The position numbers were made by a program, and so were the translations under genes. Source: Sphingobacterium populi (GTDB lineage: Bacteria > Bacteroidota > Bacteroidia > Sphingobacteriales > Sphingobacteriaceae). Taken from it: a stretch of 64,000 nucleotides of DNA. Every line of letters starts with the position of its first letter. Within the stretch, counting starts at the first letter, position 1. The notes under the pieces were generated by a model. The model did not search any database, had not been told where the DNA came from, and saw only the letters and a program-made list of their open reading frames with translations. Shown one piece after another: positions 37,859 to 47,951 of this stretch. The stretch spans positions 310,001 to 374,000 of the forward strand of contig NZ_LQXS01000001.1 of the NCBI RefSeq assembly GCF_001586775.1, read 5' to 3'.

Positions 37859-40800
37859 TAGAATTTAAGGTTCATTCCAAACATTATCGTGCGTGGTTGT
37901 GGGTAAAAACCTAAGTCAATACCGTTGACCCAAGGCTGATCGTATCCATAGCCAATCTCAGGATCCATACCGCTATAATTGGTGAAGGTGAATAAGTTTT
38001 GTACCGTAGCATAAATACGTGTTTGGCTAAATGGTGCATTTTTCCAAATCTGCTTTAGGTCATAGCCCAATGTGATGTTTTGGATCTTAACAAAATCACC
38101 ATTCTCAATATATATATCGGAGATATACTGATTGTTGGTATGGCTTCCGCTAGTTAAGCGAGGCAAACGATTGGAGGTGCCTTCGCCGTGCCATCTGCCA
38201 AAAATCTCCGTGGTGTAATTTTGCAAGGGACTATCCGCGAAGGAACGGTAAGATTTGGCAATTTGGTGGCCAAATGAACCAATAGCCGTCACGGCAAGAT
38301 CAATGCCTTTGTACCCAAATGTTAGGTTTAGCCCGCCGCTAAACGCCGGATGCGGATTACCGATCATCACCCGGTCATCGTCGGTAATAGCGCCATCGCC
38401 ATTCGTATCACGAAAGAATACATCGCCGGGCTGCGCGCCTGGAAGTACGCCATGGCCGGATGCACGAACAGCATTGATCTGCTCCTGCGTCTGGAAGATT
38501 CCATCCGTTTTGAAACCGTAGAAATAGCCGATTGGATAGCCCACCTGAGCGCGGTACATTTCTTTTGTACCTTGACTCAATACATCTGGATTACCATGAA
38601 TGATGCCCTCATTGTTCGCAATTCGCGTTACTTCATTTTTGTTGTACGCGCCATTAATACCAATGCCGTAGCGGAATTCACCTTTGGTGTCATTCCAGTT
38701 TAAGCCCATTTCAAAACCTTTGTTCACGATGTCGCCGCCATTTATAAAAGGTGCTTGTGTACCATAGATGGCTAGAATAGGTGCCTGCACCAACCAGTTG
38801 ATCGTGGATTTGCGATACCAATCGAAGACCACAGCTAATCTATTATTCGCAAAGCGGGAATCAAAACCAATGTTCAATTGCTCCGACGTTTCCCAGCTTA
38901 CATCAGGGTTGGGTAGGATTTCAGGATAAGCTCCACGCAATAACGTACTTTTGCTATTGCCAAAGTAATATCCGTTTTTTGCATCGATAGCTACCGTTGC
39001 TAAGTATTGGAATGGAAGAATGTCTGCATTACCATTCTGGCCCCAACTTCCGCGAAACTTCAAGAAATTTAACCAAGATTGATCTTGTAAAAATGCCTCA
39101 TTACTGGCTACCCAGCCCGCAGAAGCCGAAGGGAAATAACCCCAACGATGCCCAGGTGCAAAATTAGATGAACCATCTGCGCGTAAGACGAAAGATGCTA
39201 AATAGGTTTCGTTGATATTGTAATTCAAACGCCCGAAGTAGGAAGCGATATTGAACTGCGGCCAGTGCGCGCCGTTCACCGTTGGTACAAATCCATCATA
39301 ACCTTGTCCATTGCTCAGCCAAGCTTTGTCCCATTGTCCGGGGAAAGAGGAGTTTGCCGTTGCAGCACCGACATCTTCTCCTAGTCCGTTCTTTTCGAGG
39401 GACTGTCCGACGACGACATCAAGCTGGTGATCCTTAAAAGGATGAAGCCTATAACTCAACGTGTTTTCCCACAGATATTTGTATCCCAATCCTTGATTTT
39501 GAGAAATATCATCTATCGCATTGACAGTTGTCGTTGATAATTCGAAAGCAGGAGTGTATTGTCGGTAGGACGAAGCCGTTAGCCGATAACCAAAGCTGGA
39601 GCGGAATACCAAGTCTTTAATAGGTTGTACTTCAAGATAAGCATTGACTGATAAGGCGTGGTTCTTGCTGAGGTTTTGTCCGCGTCGATAATCCATGTCT
39701 GCAACCGGATTGGCAGTAGCACCATCGAACACCCAGCCATCGGCAACTTTGCTGGCCTGATCATAGTAGCCACCATCCGCATTGCGAATCGGTAGCAGTG
39801 GATTGCCCACCAACATATTGTGGATGTCGTTCCAATAAATATTGCCGATACCGATTCCCGAACGTTTTGTGTACGCATAGTTGAGGTTTTCACCAAATTT
39901 GACGATGTCAAACTCATCATTTTTCAATAAGATGTGTTCGGAGTTGATACGAGCAGTTTGGCGCTGAAAATCGGGCTGTACTGGCGCACCAAGAATACCA
40001 TCACGATGCGTATGCGAATAGCCCATCGAGAAGCGCGATTGCTCATTGCCTCCCATCATATTGAGCGATGTGTTCTGCAGTAAGGCATTTTCATTTTGGA
40101 TTTCTTTCATCCAATCGGTGCCGTTCCAGCTACCATTCATGATTTGCTCGTATTGGTTAGGAATTAGCTGTGCCCAATTAAAAGGAGCCGCACCTTCGTT
40201 AAAACGGCGCTCATCTTGGATTGCCATGTACTCTTTTGCGGTCAGCAAGGAAGGCATTTTATACACATTTTGAAAGCCAAAATAACTATCCAGATGCAAC
40301 GCAAGTTTGCCTTCGCGACCTTGCTTTGTAGTAACGAGCACGACGCCATTGGCAGCCCGCGAACCATAAATCGCAGCAGATGCGGCATCCTTCAATACGT
40401 CGATACGTTCGATATCCGATGGGTTTAAAACATTGATGTCGCCACCTGGAATCCCGTCGATCACGTAGAGCGGCGATGAATTGTTGATCGTTCCTAAACC
40501 CCGAATCGTGACTTTGAAACTTTCGCCTGGCATACCAGAGTTTTGCGTGATCTGTACGCCGGGCGATTGACTTTGCATCGCTTCCAAAATGTTGGGTGTA
40601 CTCAATCTTTCCAGATCTTCGCCCTTAATTTCCACCGTGGCACCGGTAACCAATTTTTTCTTTTGTGTACCATAACCCACCACGACAACCTCATCGAGGT
40701 CGCCTAAGCTTGCTTTGAGCGTCACGTTCAAGGTCTGCTGATCACCAACATTGATATCCGTACTTAGAAAACCAATATAGCTCACGCGCAGTACAGGTCT

Positions 40801-41355
40801 GTTGCCGCTCGGCAGCACCAATTGAAAGTTTCCCTGATCGTCGGTATTCGTGCCTACATTGCTTCCCACAACTTGTACGGAAGCGCCTTGGATAGGCACG
40901 CCACGCTCGTCGGTTACAGTTCCGCTGATCCTCCGCTCTTGCCGCGCAGTGGGCGCGGCAGCATTTTTTGCGTTCGCGGCTGCTTGCCGACGTAGGATAA
41001 TGGTGCCATCCGAGATTTCCCATGCAATCGGTTGTCCTACGAACAACAAGTTGAGGGCTTTTTCCAGCTGTACATTCTTGATGTCGGCGGTAAGTTTTGC
41101 TGCCGCAATATCTTTGCCATTGAGTAAGAATGGCATGCCGCTCTGCTTTTGCACCGATTGCATGATGTTGACCAGCGGCGTGTTGACCGCCTTGATGGAG
41201 ATCGGCTGTGCAAATCCGCTGGCAGTGAGTTTTAAGATGCTTAAAACGATAAATAGTATGGTTAATTTCATAATGATTACCCAACGTTTAATTTTAGATC
41301 TAGCTGCACGATGTGCATAGTCGACCTGTTGTATAAAAATCATATTTTTGTACAA
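37858..41355 (-). CDS. SusC/RagA family TonB-dependent transporter with N-terminal STN domain
   Basis: 1165 aa, starting MYKN as many Sphingobacteriaceae SusC proteins do, with a long n-region before the hydrophobic signal (~30-50). The STN/secretin-like domain (~55-120: ISIKAVNTPLVNIMQSVQKQSGMPFLL) contacts a FecR anti-sigma factor; then come a carboxypeptidase-regulatory-like domain (~140-220), the DEVVVVGYGTQ motif, a plug (VLKDAASAAIYGSRAANGVVLVTTKQG) and a barrel ending FGMNLKF. The STN domain, absent from the first SusC, matches the FecR and sigma genes here. The loaded transporter is expected to trigger transcription of its own operon. Confidence 0.95.
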   Translation of the reverse strand: MYKNMIFIQQVDYAHRAARSKIKRWVIIMKLTILFIVLSILKLTASGFAQPISIKAVNTPLVNIMQSVQKQSGMPFLLNGKDIAAAKLTADIKNVQLEKALNLLFVGQPIAWEISDGTIILRRQAAANAKNAAAPTARQERRISGTVTDERGVPIQGASVQVVGSNVGTNTDDQGNFQLVLPSGNRPVLRVSYIGFLSTDINVGDQQTLNVTLKASLGDLDEVVVVGYGTQKKKLVTGATVEIKGEDLERLSTPNILEAMQSQSPGVQITQNSGMPGESFKVTIRGLGTINNSSPLYVIDGIPGGDINVLNPSDIERIDVLKDAASAAIYGSRAANGVVLVTTKQGREGKLALHLDSYFGFQNVYKMPSLLTAKEYMAIQDERRFNEGAAPFNWAQLIPNQYEQIMNGSWNGTDWMKEIQNENALLQNTSLNMMGGNEQSRFSMGYSHTHRDGILGAPVQPDFQRQTARINSEHILLKNDEFDIVKFGENLNYAYTKRSGIGIGNIYWNDIHNMLVGNPLLPIRNADGGYYDQASKVADGWVFDGATANPVADMDYRRGQNLSKNHALSVNAYLEVQPIKDLVFRSSFGYRLTASSYRQYTPAFELSTTTVNAIDDISQNQGLGYKYLWENTLSYRLHPFKDHQLDVVVGQSLEKNGLGEDVGAATANSSFPGQWDKAWLSNGQGYDGFVPTVNGAHWPQFNIASYFGRLNYNINETYLASFVLRADGSSNFAPGHRWGYFPSASAGWVASNEAFLQDQSWLNFLKFRGSWGQNGNADILPFQYLATVAIDAKNGYYFGNSKSTLLRGAYPEILPNPDVSWETSEQLNIGFDSRFANNRLAVVFDWYRKSTINWLVQAPILAIYGTQAPFINGGDIVNKGFEMGLNWNDTKGEFRYGIGINGAYNKNEVTRIANNEGIIHGNPDVLSQGTKEMYRAQVGYPIGYFYGFKTDGIFQTQEQINAVRASGHGVLPGAQPGDVFFRDTNGDGAITDDDRVMIGNPHPAFSGGLNLTFGYKGIDLAVTAIGSFGHQIAKSYRSFADSPLQNYTTEIFGRWHGEGTSNRLPRLTSGSHTNNQYISDIYIENGDFVKIQNITLGYDLKQIWKNAPFSQTRIYATVQNLFTFTNYSGMDPEIGYGYDQPWVNGIDLGFYPQPRTIMFGMNLKF

Positions 41356-41531
41356 TTACATGTTGATGAATAAGGGGTTATTTTGGTCAGTAATGCTTTT
41401 CTAGGTATGTGAACAGGTATGCCGAACGGAGGTGTGTGAATCCAGATTCGGTTCTTTTTGCTCACACCGTACGCATTATGTTGGATAGCTTTTAGTAGAT
41501 GTTTTCATAGTGTTATAGATTAGGTTTATTA

Positions 41532-42722
41532 TTAGTAGACTTCAAGACGAACTTTGCTGTTCCGCTTGGTCAGTTCAAATTTTACTCCGGCCTTTTCCAA
41601 TATGCGCAGTACTTCAGATAAATTCTTTTCACGCGTAATTTCACCATAGAAATAGGTGGCGGGCAGCGCCGTTGGATAACTCACTTCAAGGTTATACCAA
41701 CGACTGATTTGTTTCATCAGGTCACGAAGTTCCGTTTCGAAGAACAAAAAGTTATTGTCTTTCCAGGCTATAAACTGATTTACGTCCACGCGTTTTTTTA
41801 CGATATGATCTTGCCGCAGGACTGCTTGCTCATTGGGTTGTAGTGAAAGTCGGCCAGATGAACTCTCGATTTCTATAGATCCTTCCACCAATGTCGTGCT
41901 AGTTTGTGTGTCATCTGTATAGGCAGATACATTGAAACTAGTGCCCAAAACTCGAATAACTTGTGAATTACTGATTACTTCAAAAGGTATGCGTTGGTTC
42001 CCCATATATTGTGGTGCTACCTCGAAATATGCTTCACCTTCTATACTAACCTGTCTTTTAGTGCTATTAAATCGCAATGGATATGTCAATTTAGATTGCG
42101 CATTAAGATGAACATGAGTGCCGTCACTCAGCGTGACTCGATATTTTCCTCCGGCCGGCACGTTGATGCTGGCGGTTGTTTGTTCAAGTTTTTCGCTATC
42201 GAGATTGAGCAAATGCGTACCATCAGAATAACTTAAAGATTGGTCGAGTACGATGCCATCTTTGTCGCTTCGTAGATTGATTTTTTGTCCATCGGATAGG
42301 ATAAGTTCAGCTTTATTACCGCCAGGGAGAATGCTTTCAGCTTCGATTTTTTTGGAAAATATAGACTGATCTCTTAGCTGATAATATCCGAATAGCGCTA
42401 TACACAAGCATAGTGCTGCTGTTGCAGTATAAATTCGACGAAATTTTAATTTTCGAGGCAATGAGGAAGGCTCAAGAGGACGAATATTTTTTAAAGTTCG
42501 CTGTTTAATTTTCTGTAACGCTTGCTCAGAATCGTTCTCCATCGAATCTATCCATTGTATAGCATCGATATAGAATTGTTCGTTTTGTACAATCTTCTGA
42601 AAGAGAGATTCATTGCTACTGTTTCGCTTACGCCATTGCGATAGCGTTGCCGATTCTTCAATGGTCAATCTTCCTTCGATATATCGTTTAATAAGCTCGG
42701 CAATTTTTTCCGTAGCATCCAT
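41532..42722 (-). CDS. FecR family anti-sigma factor
   Basis: 396 aa. Cytoplasmic N-terminus (1-95) that would bind the ECF sigma, one TM helix (~98-115, ATAALCLCIALFGYYQL), a periplasmic FecR domain (~185-290, VPAGGKYRVTLSDGTHVHLNAQSKLTYP and GEAYFEVAP) and a C-terminal DUF4974/STN-like domain (~315-395, FFETELRDLMKQISRWYNLEVSYP). It transduces the signal from STN-SusC to the sigma factor. Gap to susC is 176 bases. Confidence 0.95.
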   Translation of the reverse strand: MDATEKIAELIKRYIEGRLTIEESATLSQWRKRNSSNESLFQKIVQNEQFYIDAIQWIDSMENDSEQALQKIKQRTLKNIRPLEPSSLPRKLKFRRIYTATAALCLCIALFGYYQLRDQSIFSKKIEAESILPGGNKAELILSDGQKINLRSDKDGIVLDQSLSYSDGTHLLNLDSEKLEQTTASINVPAGGKYRVTLSDGTHVHLNAQSKLTYPLRFNSTKRQVSIEGEAYFEVAPQYMGNQRIPFEVISNSQVIRVLGTSFNVSAYTDDTQTSTTLVEGSIEIESSSGRLSLQPNEQAVLRQDHIVKKRVDVNQFIAWKDNNFLFFETELRDLMKQISRWYNLEVSYPTALPATYFYGEITREKNLSEVLRILEKAGVKFELTKRNSKVRLEVY

Positions 42723-42952
42723 AGGTTTTCCTTGGGTTAGTGATCTTATAACGACTACATCTGGAAAACCTTAGTAACTTTTTTAAATTTTCTTTGATAC
42801 CTAGCGCAAGCCAAGTAGCTCCGCACGCTAATGTGATATTAAATTTAGAGGACGATTACTATCTTTTTTATCCGTGGCTGCTTTGTTAGCATACCTATTG
42901 CCACTTGTAATGGTATAAATACTGTTTGTTTGAATCCTGAAAATAGGTGCGA

Positions 42953-42986
42953 ATTGACAAAGTTGAATTATATTTTTCTATTTTTG
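42953..42986 (+). promoter_or_regulatory. Promoter of the fluoride riboswitch/CLC-F transcript
   Basis: ATTG at 42953-42956 and TATTTTTG at 42979-42986 (spacer 22) fit the -33/-7 consensus. Transcription would start near 42993, immediately before the riboswitch. The remaining 42723-42952 shows nothing else recognisable and must hold the fecR promoter. Confidence 0.55.
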
Positions 42987-42995
42987 CTAAAATGA

Positions 42996-43051
42996 AAAGG
43001 AAATGGTGTTCTTCCTTATATCTAACCGCTTTAATAGAGCTGATGACGCCT
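42996..43051 (+). promoter_or_regulatory. Fluoride riboswitch (crcB motif)
   Basis: The crcB motif is recognisable: hairpin P1 AAGGA...TCCTT (42997-43001 with 43013-43017) enclosing AATGGTGTTCT, then AACCGC (43024-43029), a short GCT/AGC stem (43028-43040) and the conserved 3' GCTGATGACGCC (43039-43050). An expression platform follows: CCTGAT (43049-43054) can pair with ATCAGG (43077-43082), just ahead of the ATG at 43089. This would hide the translation start unless fluoride stabilises the aptamer. The downstream gene is a CLC-F, the known partner of this riboswitch. Confidence 0.85.
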
Positions 43052-43088
43052 GATCAAATTTACGATACCATATTTTATCAGGATTCTT

Positions 43089-44396
43089 ATGTCAAAACAT
43101 CAGCGCTCTAACCGTCAAAAGGCATTTCTTTTTGCTACTGCATTTTTTCGAAAATTTCCAGCATTTCCTTACCTCATTAAATGGCTTTGCATTGGTGTGC
43201 CCATTGGGCTTGCTGTTGGTTCTGCTTCAGCAAGTTTTCTAATCACACTGGATTGGGCGACACATTTTAGAGAGAGCCATCAATGGATTATTGTGCTGCT
43301 TCCTATTGGAGGTTTGTTGGTGGGCTTGCTGTATCATTATTATGGTAAAGATGTCGAATCGGGGAATAATCTTTTGATAGACACCATCCACAAGCCTCAA
43401 AAGCTAATCCCATTTCGTATGGCACCTTTGGTGTATATTGGTACGATTGTGACACATTTTTTTGGTGGATCGGCAGGGCGCGAAGGAACGGCGTTGCAGA
43501 TGGCGGGAGCAATCGCAGACCAGTTCAGCAGGCCGTTCAAACTTTCATCGGAAGATCGATCTGTGCTAATTATTTCAGCTTTAGCTGCGGGGTTTGGTTC
43601 TGTTTTTGGAACACCATTAGCGGGAGCAGTTTTTGCATTGGAGGTAATTCTCATTGGGCAGCTGCGATACAAGGCTATATTTCCCGCTTTTGTAGCCGCC
43701 ATTCTTGCTGATTGGATTACTCATTTATGGCAGGCTAAGCATACACAGTATTTTATAAAATTTATACCAGATGTTGATATTTTAGCGCTATTATACAGTG
43801 TAGCTGCGGGTATTGCTTTTGGTATTTGTGCGGCTACGTTTGTCAAAATTATACATTGGGCAGCGGGTCAATTCAGAAGTAGGATCGCTTTTGCGCCTAT
43901 GCGTCCGTTTGTTGGCGGTATCATTGTGCTTTTAGCTGTACTAGCCGTCGGAACTACCAAATTTCTAGGGTTGGGAATTCCTACAATTTTGCAATCATTC
44001 GAGCAGCAATTACCTCCGTATGATTTTGCTATAAAGATGGCTTTTACGATCATTACGCTTGCCTCTGGCTTTAAGGGCGGCGAAGTAACTCCGCTATTCT
44101 TTATTGGAGCTGCTTTAGGTAGCGCTTTGTCCGTCATAATTCCCTTGCCAGTCGCGCTATTAGCGGGAATGGGATTTGTCGCTGTCTTTGCCGGAGCCAC
44201 AAATACGCCGTTGGCTTGTATACTTATGGGAATTGAGCTTTTTGGTGCTAATTGCGGTATTTATGTCGCTATTGCCTGTGTGGTATCTTATCTTTTCTCA
44301 GGGCACAACAGCATTTATAGTAAACAAAGAATAGGTGAGCCCAAGCACGTACGTTTTAGCCATTATTCGGGAAAGAGCATATCTCGTCAAGACTGA
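43089..44396 (+). CDS. CLC-F type fluoride/proton antiporter
   Basis: 435 aa, CLC fold with about 10-12 helices. GREGT (130-134) carries the gating glutamate (Glu132) but lacks the proline of chloride CLCs (GREGP). The anion-site segment reads ESGNNLL (90-96) instead of GSGIP; the Asn here is known from one clade of the fluoride-selective CLC-F group. GFKGGEVTPLFFIGAALG follows near residue 325. With the upstream fluoride riboswitch this makes fluoride export the likely role, conferring fluoride resistance. A generic chloride channel is less likely. Confidence 0.88.
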   Translation: MSKHQRSNRQKAFLFATAFFRKFPAFPYLIKWLCIGVPIGLAVGSASASFLITLDWATHFRESHQWIIVLLPIGGLLVGLLYHYYGKDVESGNNLLIDTIHKPQKLIPFRMAPLVYIGTIVTHFFGGSAGREGTALQMAGAIADQFSRPFKLSSEDRSVLIISALAAGFGSVFGTPLAGAVFALEVILIGQLRYKAIFPAFVAAILADWITHLWQAKHTQYFIKFIPDVDILALLYSVAAGIAFGICAATFVKIIHWAAGQFRSRIAFAPMRPFVGGIIVLLAVLAVGTTKFLGLGIPTILQSFEQQLPPYDFAIKMAFTIITLASGFKGGEVTPLFFIGAALGSALSVIIPLPVALLAGMGFVAVFAGATNTPLACILMGIELFGANCGIYVAIACVVSYLFSGHNSIYSKQRIGEPKHVRFSHYSGKSISRQD

Positions 44397-44523
44397 AATG
44401 TAACACGCATGTGTGTTTTGTTCACAAATACAGCTTTGGGAGGCAATCTTTACGTTTGAATGCTTACGCATCTACAAACATTTTGTACTTCTCAGTCGTT
44501 TTCCTAAAAAACATACTACCATT

Positions 44524-45282
44524 ATGCGCGCGATCTGGACAGGGGCAATCGGTTTTGGACTGGTGAACATTCCCATCAAAATATTTAGTGCTATTCAAGA
44601 AAGTCAGCTTGATTTAGATATGCTGGATCGAAAGGATTTATCCAATATTCGATATAAGCGAGTGAACGACAAAACAGGGAAAGAGGTTGCTTGGAAAAAT
44701 ATTGTAAAGGGATATTTGCTGAAAGACAAATATGTAGTAATCGAAGAAGCTGATTTCGAAGAAGCGCTACCAGAGAAGAATAAAATGATCAATCTTCAAA
44801 CCTTTGTTAAGGAGCGTGATATTGATACGATTTATTTTGATACACCCTATTATTTGGAGCCACAGAAAGGCGGCGAGAAAGCATATTCGTTGCTCTATAA
44901 ATCATTGGAAAAAACCGGTCATGTCGGCCTGAGTACCTTTGTAATGCGCACCACGGAAAATTTAGCTATTGTACGGCCATATGAGGGGATGTTGTTACTA
45001 AACAAATTGCGTTTCGAAGAAGAAATCCGCGCTACATCAGATCTGAAAATTCCCAGTACCCGTATCGCCAAAGCGGAAATGGATATGGCTACTAAACTGA
45101 TTAAACAGAATAGTTCGGATTTTGATATATCAGGTTATCGCAATGAATATAGTAAGGAGCTACTCAAAATTATTAAAAAGAAAGCACAAGGTAAGCGCGC
45201 AACGATCCGCAAAATCGATGTCGATAAGGAAAATACCAAAGCTTCTGAGTTGTTGGCCAAACTGAAAGCTAGCCTTGCTTAA
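44524..45282 (+). CDS. ku: Ku protein (non-homologous end joining)
   Basis: 252 aa from ATG 44524 (MRAIWTGAIGFGLVNIPIKIF), which matches the canonical Ku N-terminus; the upstream frame to 44413 is spurious. Ku forms a homodimer ring that binds double-strand DNA ends and recruits LigD. Conserved segments include DLDMLDRKDLSNIRYKRVND and DTIYFDTPYYLEPQKGGEKAY. It has a basic C-terminal tail (KKKAQGKRATIRKID). A -7 box TACGTTTG at 44451-44458 is a possible promoter. ligD is convergent; the two stop codons share the palindrome TTAA. Confidence 0.96.
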   Translation: MRAIWTGAIGFGLVNIPIKIFSAIQESQLDLDMLDRKDLSNIRYKRVNDKTGKEVAWKNIVKGYLLKDKYVVIEEADFEEALPEKNKMINLQTFVKERDIDTIYFDTPYYLEPQKGGEKAYSLLYKSLEKTGHVGLSTFVMRTTENLAIVRPYEGMLLLNKLRFEEEIRATSDLKIPSTRIAKAEMDMATKLIKQNSSDFDISGYRNEYSKELLKIIKKKAQGKRATIRKIDVDKENTKASELLAKLKASLA

Positions 45283-47756
45283 AAAGAAGCAATCGCTTTC
45301 TTCAAGTTAGCTTTGTGCTCGAAAATAGCTTTCCAAGGGTCTTCTTGCAATTCGATTCTGTTCAATACGGTTCGTATCGTAAATTGTGCAATGCTTAATT
45401 CATCATTTACCTCATCCCAATTTAATGGCGTCGAAACCGTAGCTCCTGCTTTTGGTCTTACAGAATAGGGCGCTACAATGGTTTGTGCACGTTTATTCTG
45501 CATAAAGTCTAAATATATTTTCTTCTTTCTTTTAGATGGTGAGCGCTCCACGCTCGTGCTGTCGGGATATTGTTCATGTACCAATTCGGCTAGCATTTCC
45601 ATAAAATCACGGACCACATCAAAACTATACTGTTCGGCCACGTAGATGTAAATGTGCAATCCTGTCGATCCCGATGTTTTGATGAAATTCGGTACGCCAG
45701 CTTGATCTAATATTTCGTGGGCGGTGTTGGCTACGGCCACGACCTCTTTGAAATCTGCACCATTTGGATCCAGATCCAATACTGCAAAAACAGGTTTTGT
45801 TTTCTTGCGATACGTGGCTAACCAAGGATTGATCTCGATAGATCCCATATTGGCAATCCAGAGTAAAGTTGGCAGATCATTGCATATCAAGTAATTTACC
45901 GTGTTGCCAGTAGATTCAGATTCTAGCGCTACGGTTTTTAACCAGTTTGGCCCAGTATTCTTGTCTACATCTTTTTGAAAGAAACCTGTTTCGTGGATGC
46001 CATTGGGAAAGCGATTCATCGAAATGGGCTTATCTTTCAGGTAGGGCAGCATCAGCTCGCCGACTTGTTCATAATAGTTCAATAAATCACCTTTTGTGAT
46101 ACCGTCATCAGGCCAATATATTTTTTTTTGGTTCGATAAGGTCAGCTTCTTTCTGCCAAAAGTCATTGTGCGCTCGTTCACTATTTCTACTAATGGCGCC
46201 ACTTTAGTGATGTCCTGAATCTTTTTATCGTGACGTAAAGCTTTAAACACGGGGTGTCGGAGATGATTATCCGTTGTCCACTCACTAAATGTTATTTCTG
46301 CTATTAGTTTCGGTTTTACCCACGTTACTTTATTTTCATTGGCCACCGCGACCGATGTCGCAAATGGTTTTTTCGCAGTTTTGATCTTGCTCAGTTGCGC
46401 GCTCAACTCTTGCAACTGTTCATCTGTGAAACCAGTTCCTACATTTCCAATGTATTGATATTGCTTATCCTGCATGACCGCCAAGACCAATGCTCCAAAT
46501 CCCACGCGACTGCCAGCAGCTTTAGTAAAGCCAACAATAATGGCTTCTTGCGATTGCAATAGCTTCAATTTGCGCCAAGCATCGGATCGTTTGCCAGATA
46601 GATAAGTGCTATCGCTCATTTTGGCTACGATACCTTCCCAATCTTTTTCCATGGCAACCTTCAGGGCATCCTCTTCGTTTTCGGTTAGTATACTTTCCAC
46701 CAAACGTACTTGCGGAATTTTTGCTTTTTTTACCCATCGTGCCAACAAATCCCGACGTTCGACCAATGGATATTCTCGTAGATCATTGCCATCCAGCATT
46801 AATAGATCGAATACATAATACACCAATTGGTATTTTGCGGGCAGCGGTTCTCCGTGCTGCAATAGCTGAAAGCGCGAATTTCCTTTGGCATCTTCTGCCA
46901 CGATTTCTCCGTCCAATATGAGCGAGCGTTCATTAATTTTTAGTGCATTCGCTAATGAGGCAAACTGTTTGTCGAAGCTTTTTCCATTGCGGGAGCGTAG
47001 CTGAACATCTTTTTCGGATAGGTGCGCGATTGCACGAAATCCATCTAATTTTTGCTCAAAAAACCAATCGTCATCTTCGGTGGTGGCGGTTGCCAAAACA
47101 GCGAGCATCGGTTCGAATACAGGTGGATTGGTCGTCTTGGTGGTAGAATCTTCTGTTTTTTTTGCAGATTTAGTGGCTTGCTTGCGAAAACGTGTTCCAG
47201 CAGCTTTATCCGCTGCGCTAACTTCGTCTTCTGCATCATATGCTTGCTCCACGGCATATTTGTCCTTATGTTTCAGTAGTAGCCACGCGTTATCATCTTG
47301 CGCCTGTTTCATACGCACCAAGGCAAATTCACCTTTCAATTTTTTGCCATGCAATACAATTTTCACGCTGCCACTCTTGAGCTCAGCCAAAAGTTCTTTT
47401 TCACCGTGCGATTTTTCTAAAGGGGTATAATAACCTTCATCGAAAATGTGGACCGTTCCAAAACCATAGCTTCCTTTGGGTATTTCGCCTTCGAAGGTGC
47501 GATAACTCAACGGATGATCTTCGACCATCACGGCAAGTCGTTTATCTGTTGGGTTGAGCGAAGGGCCTTTAGGAATAGCCCAACTTTTCAAGACGCCATC
47601 AATTTCTAGACGAAAGTCATAATGCAATCGCGAAGCATGGTGGCGCTGCACGACGAAGCGCAATCTTTTTGCAGGACGTTTCCTTTTCTCATCGCCTTTC
47701 GGCTCTTTTGTTTTATCAAAATCGCGTTTCTGCTGGTATTTCGTGAGGGTCGCCAT
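45279..47756 (-). CDS. ligD: Multifunctional NHEJ ligase LigD (3'-phosphoesterase, ligase, polymerase)
   Basis: 825 aa, order PE-LIG-POL. PE (~30-160) has the HHASRLHYDFRLEIDGVLKSW and DHPLSYRTFEGEIPKGSYG motifs. LIG (~215-510) has the adenylation lysine Lys235 in EQKLDGFR. POL (~535-825) has FPNGIHETGFFQKD and AVLDLDPNG. This order differs from the POL-PE-LIG of mycobacteria but is seen in Pseudomonas and many Bacteroidota. It repairs double-strand breaks with Ku. The two genes are convergent, overlapping by 4 bases at 45279-45282. Confidence 0.96.
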   Translation of the reverse strand: MATLTKYQQKRDFDKTKEPKGDEKRKRPAKRLRFVVQRHHASRLHYDFRLEIDGVLKSWAIPKGPSLNPTDKRLAVMVEDHPLSYRTFEGEIPKGSYGFGTVHIFDEGYYTPLEKSHGEKELLAELKSGSVKIVLHGKKLKGEFALVRMKQAQDDNAWLLLKHKDKYAVEQAYDAEDEVSAADKAAGTRFRKQATKSAKKTEDSTTKTTNPPVFEPMLAVLATATTEDDDWFFEQKLDGFRAIAHLSEKDVQLRSRNGKSFDKQFASLANALKINERSLILDGEIVAEDAKGNSRFQLLQHGEPLPAKYQLVYYVFDLLMLDGNDLREYPLVERRDLLARWVKKAKIPQVRLVESILTENEEDALKVAMEKDWEGIVAKMSDSTYLSGKRSDAWRKLKLLQSQEAIIVGFTKAAGSRVGFGALVLAVMQDKQYQYIGNVGTGFTDEQLQELSAQLSKIKTAKKPFATSVAVANENKVTWVKPKLIAEITFSEWTTDNHLRHPVFKALRHDKKIQDITKVAPLVEIVNERTMTFGRKKLTLSNQKKIYWPDDGITKGDLLNYYEQVGELMLPYLKDKPISMNRFPNGIHETGFFQKDVDKNTGPNWLKTVALESESTGNTVNYLICNDLPTLLWIANMGSIEINPWLATYRKKTKPVFAVLDLDPNGADFKEVVAVANTAHEILDQAGVPNFIKTSGSTGLHIYIYVAEQYSFDVVRDFMEMLAELVHEQYPDSTSVERSPSKRKKKIYLDFMQNKRAQTIVAPYSVRPKAGATVSTPLNWDEVNDELSIAQFTIRTVLNRIELQEDPWKAIFEHKANLKKAIASF

Positions 47757-47951
47757 ATCAGAAAAACGTTTGTAAGATCGATTAGTTTGGCAGATGCTGG
47801 TTTAGTAGAAATCGATTGACCCAAGAAAGCAGTAAAATGGGTACGATTGACACACGATCTATCTAGTTGTTTTAAAACAATACAAACCAAAAGACATATA
47901 AATCGTTGTACAGCAGAAGAAAAACATTTTTATACATATAAACTTGATACT

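Noticed and set aside
40742..41284. 180-aa ORF on the minus strand
   Set aside because: Same-strand alternative frame inside the STN-SusC gene, His/Arg-rich composition with no domain; a shadow.
47080..47430. 116-aa ORF on the plus strand
   Set aside because: Antisense to ligD; composition not protein-like and no initiation signal.
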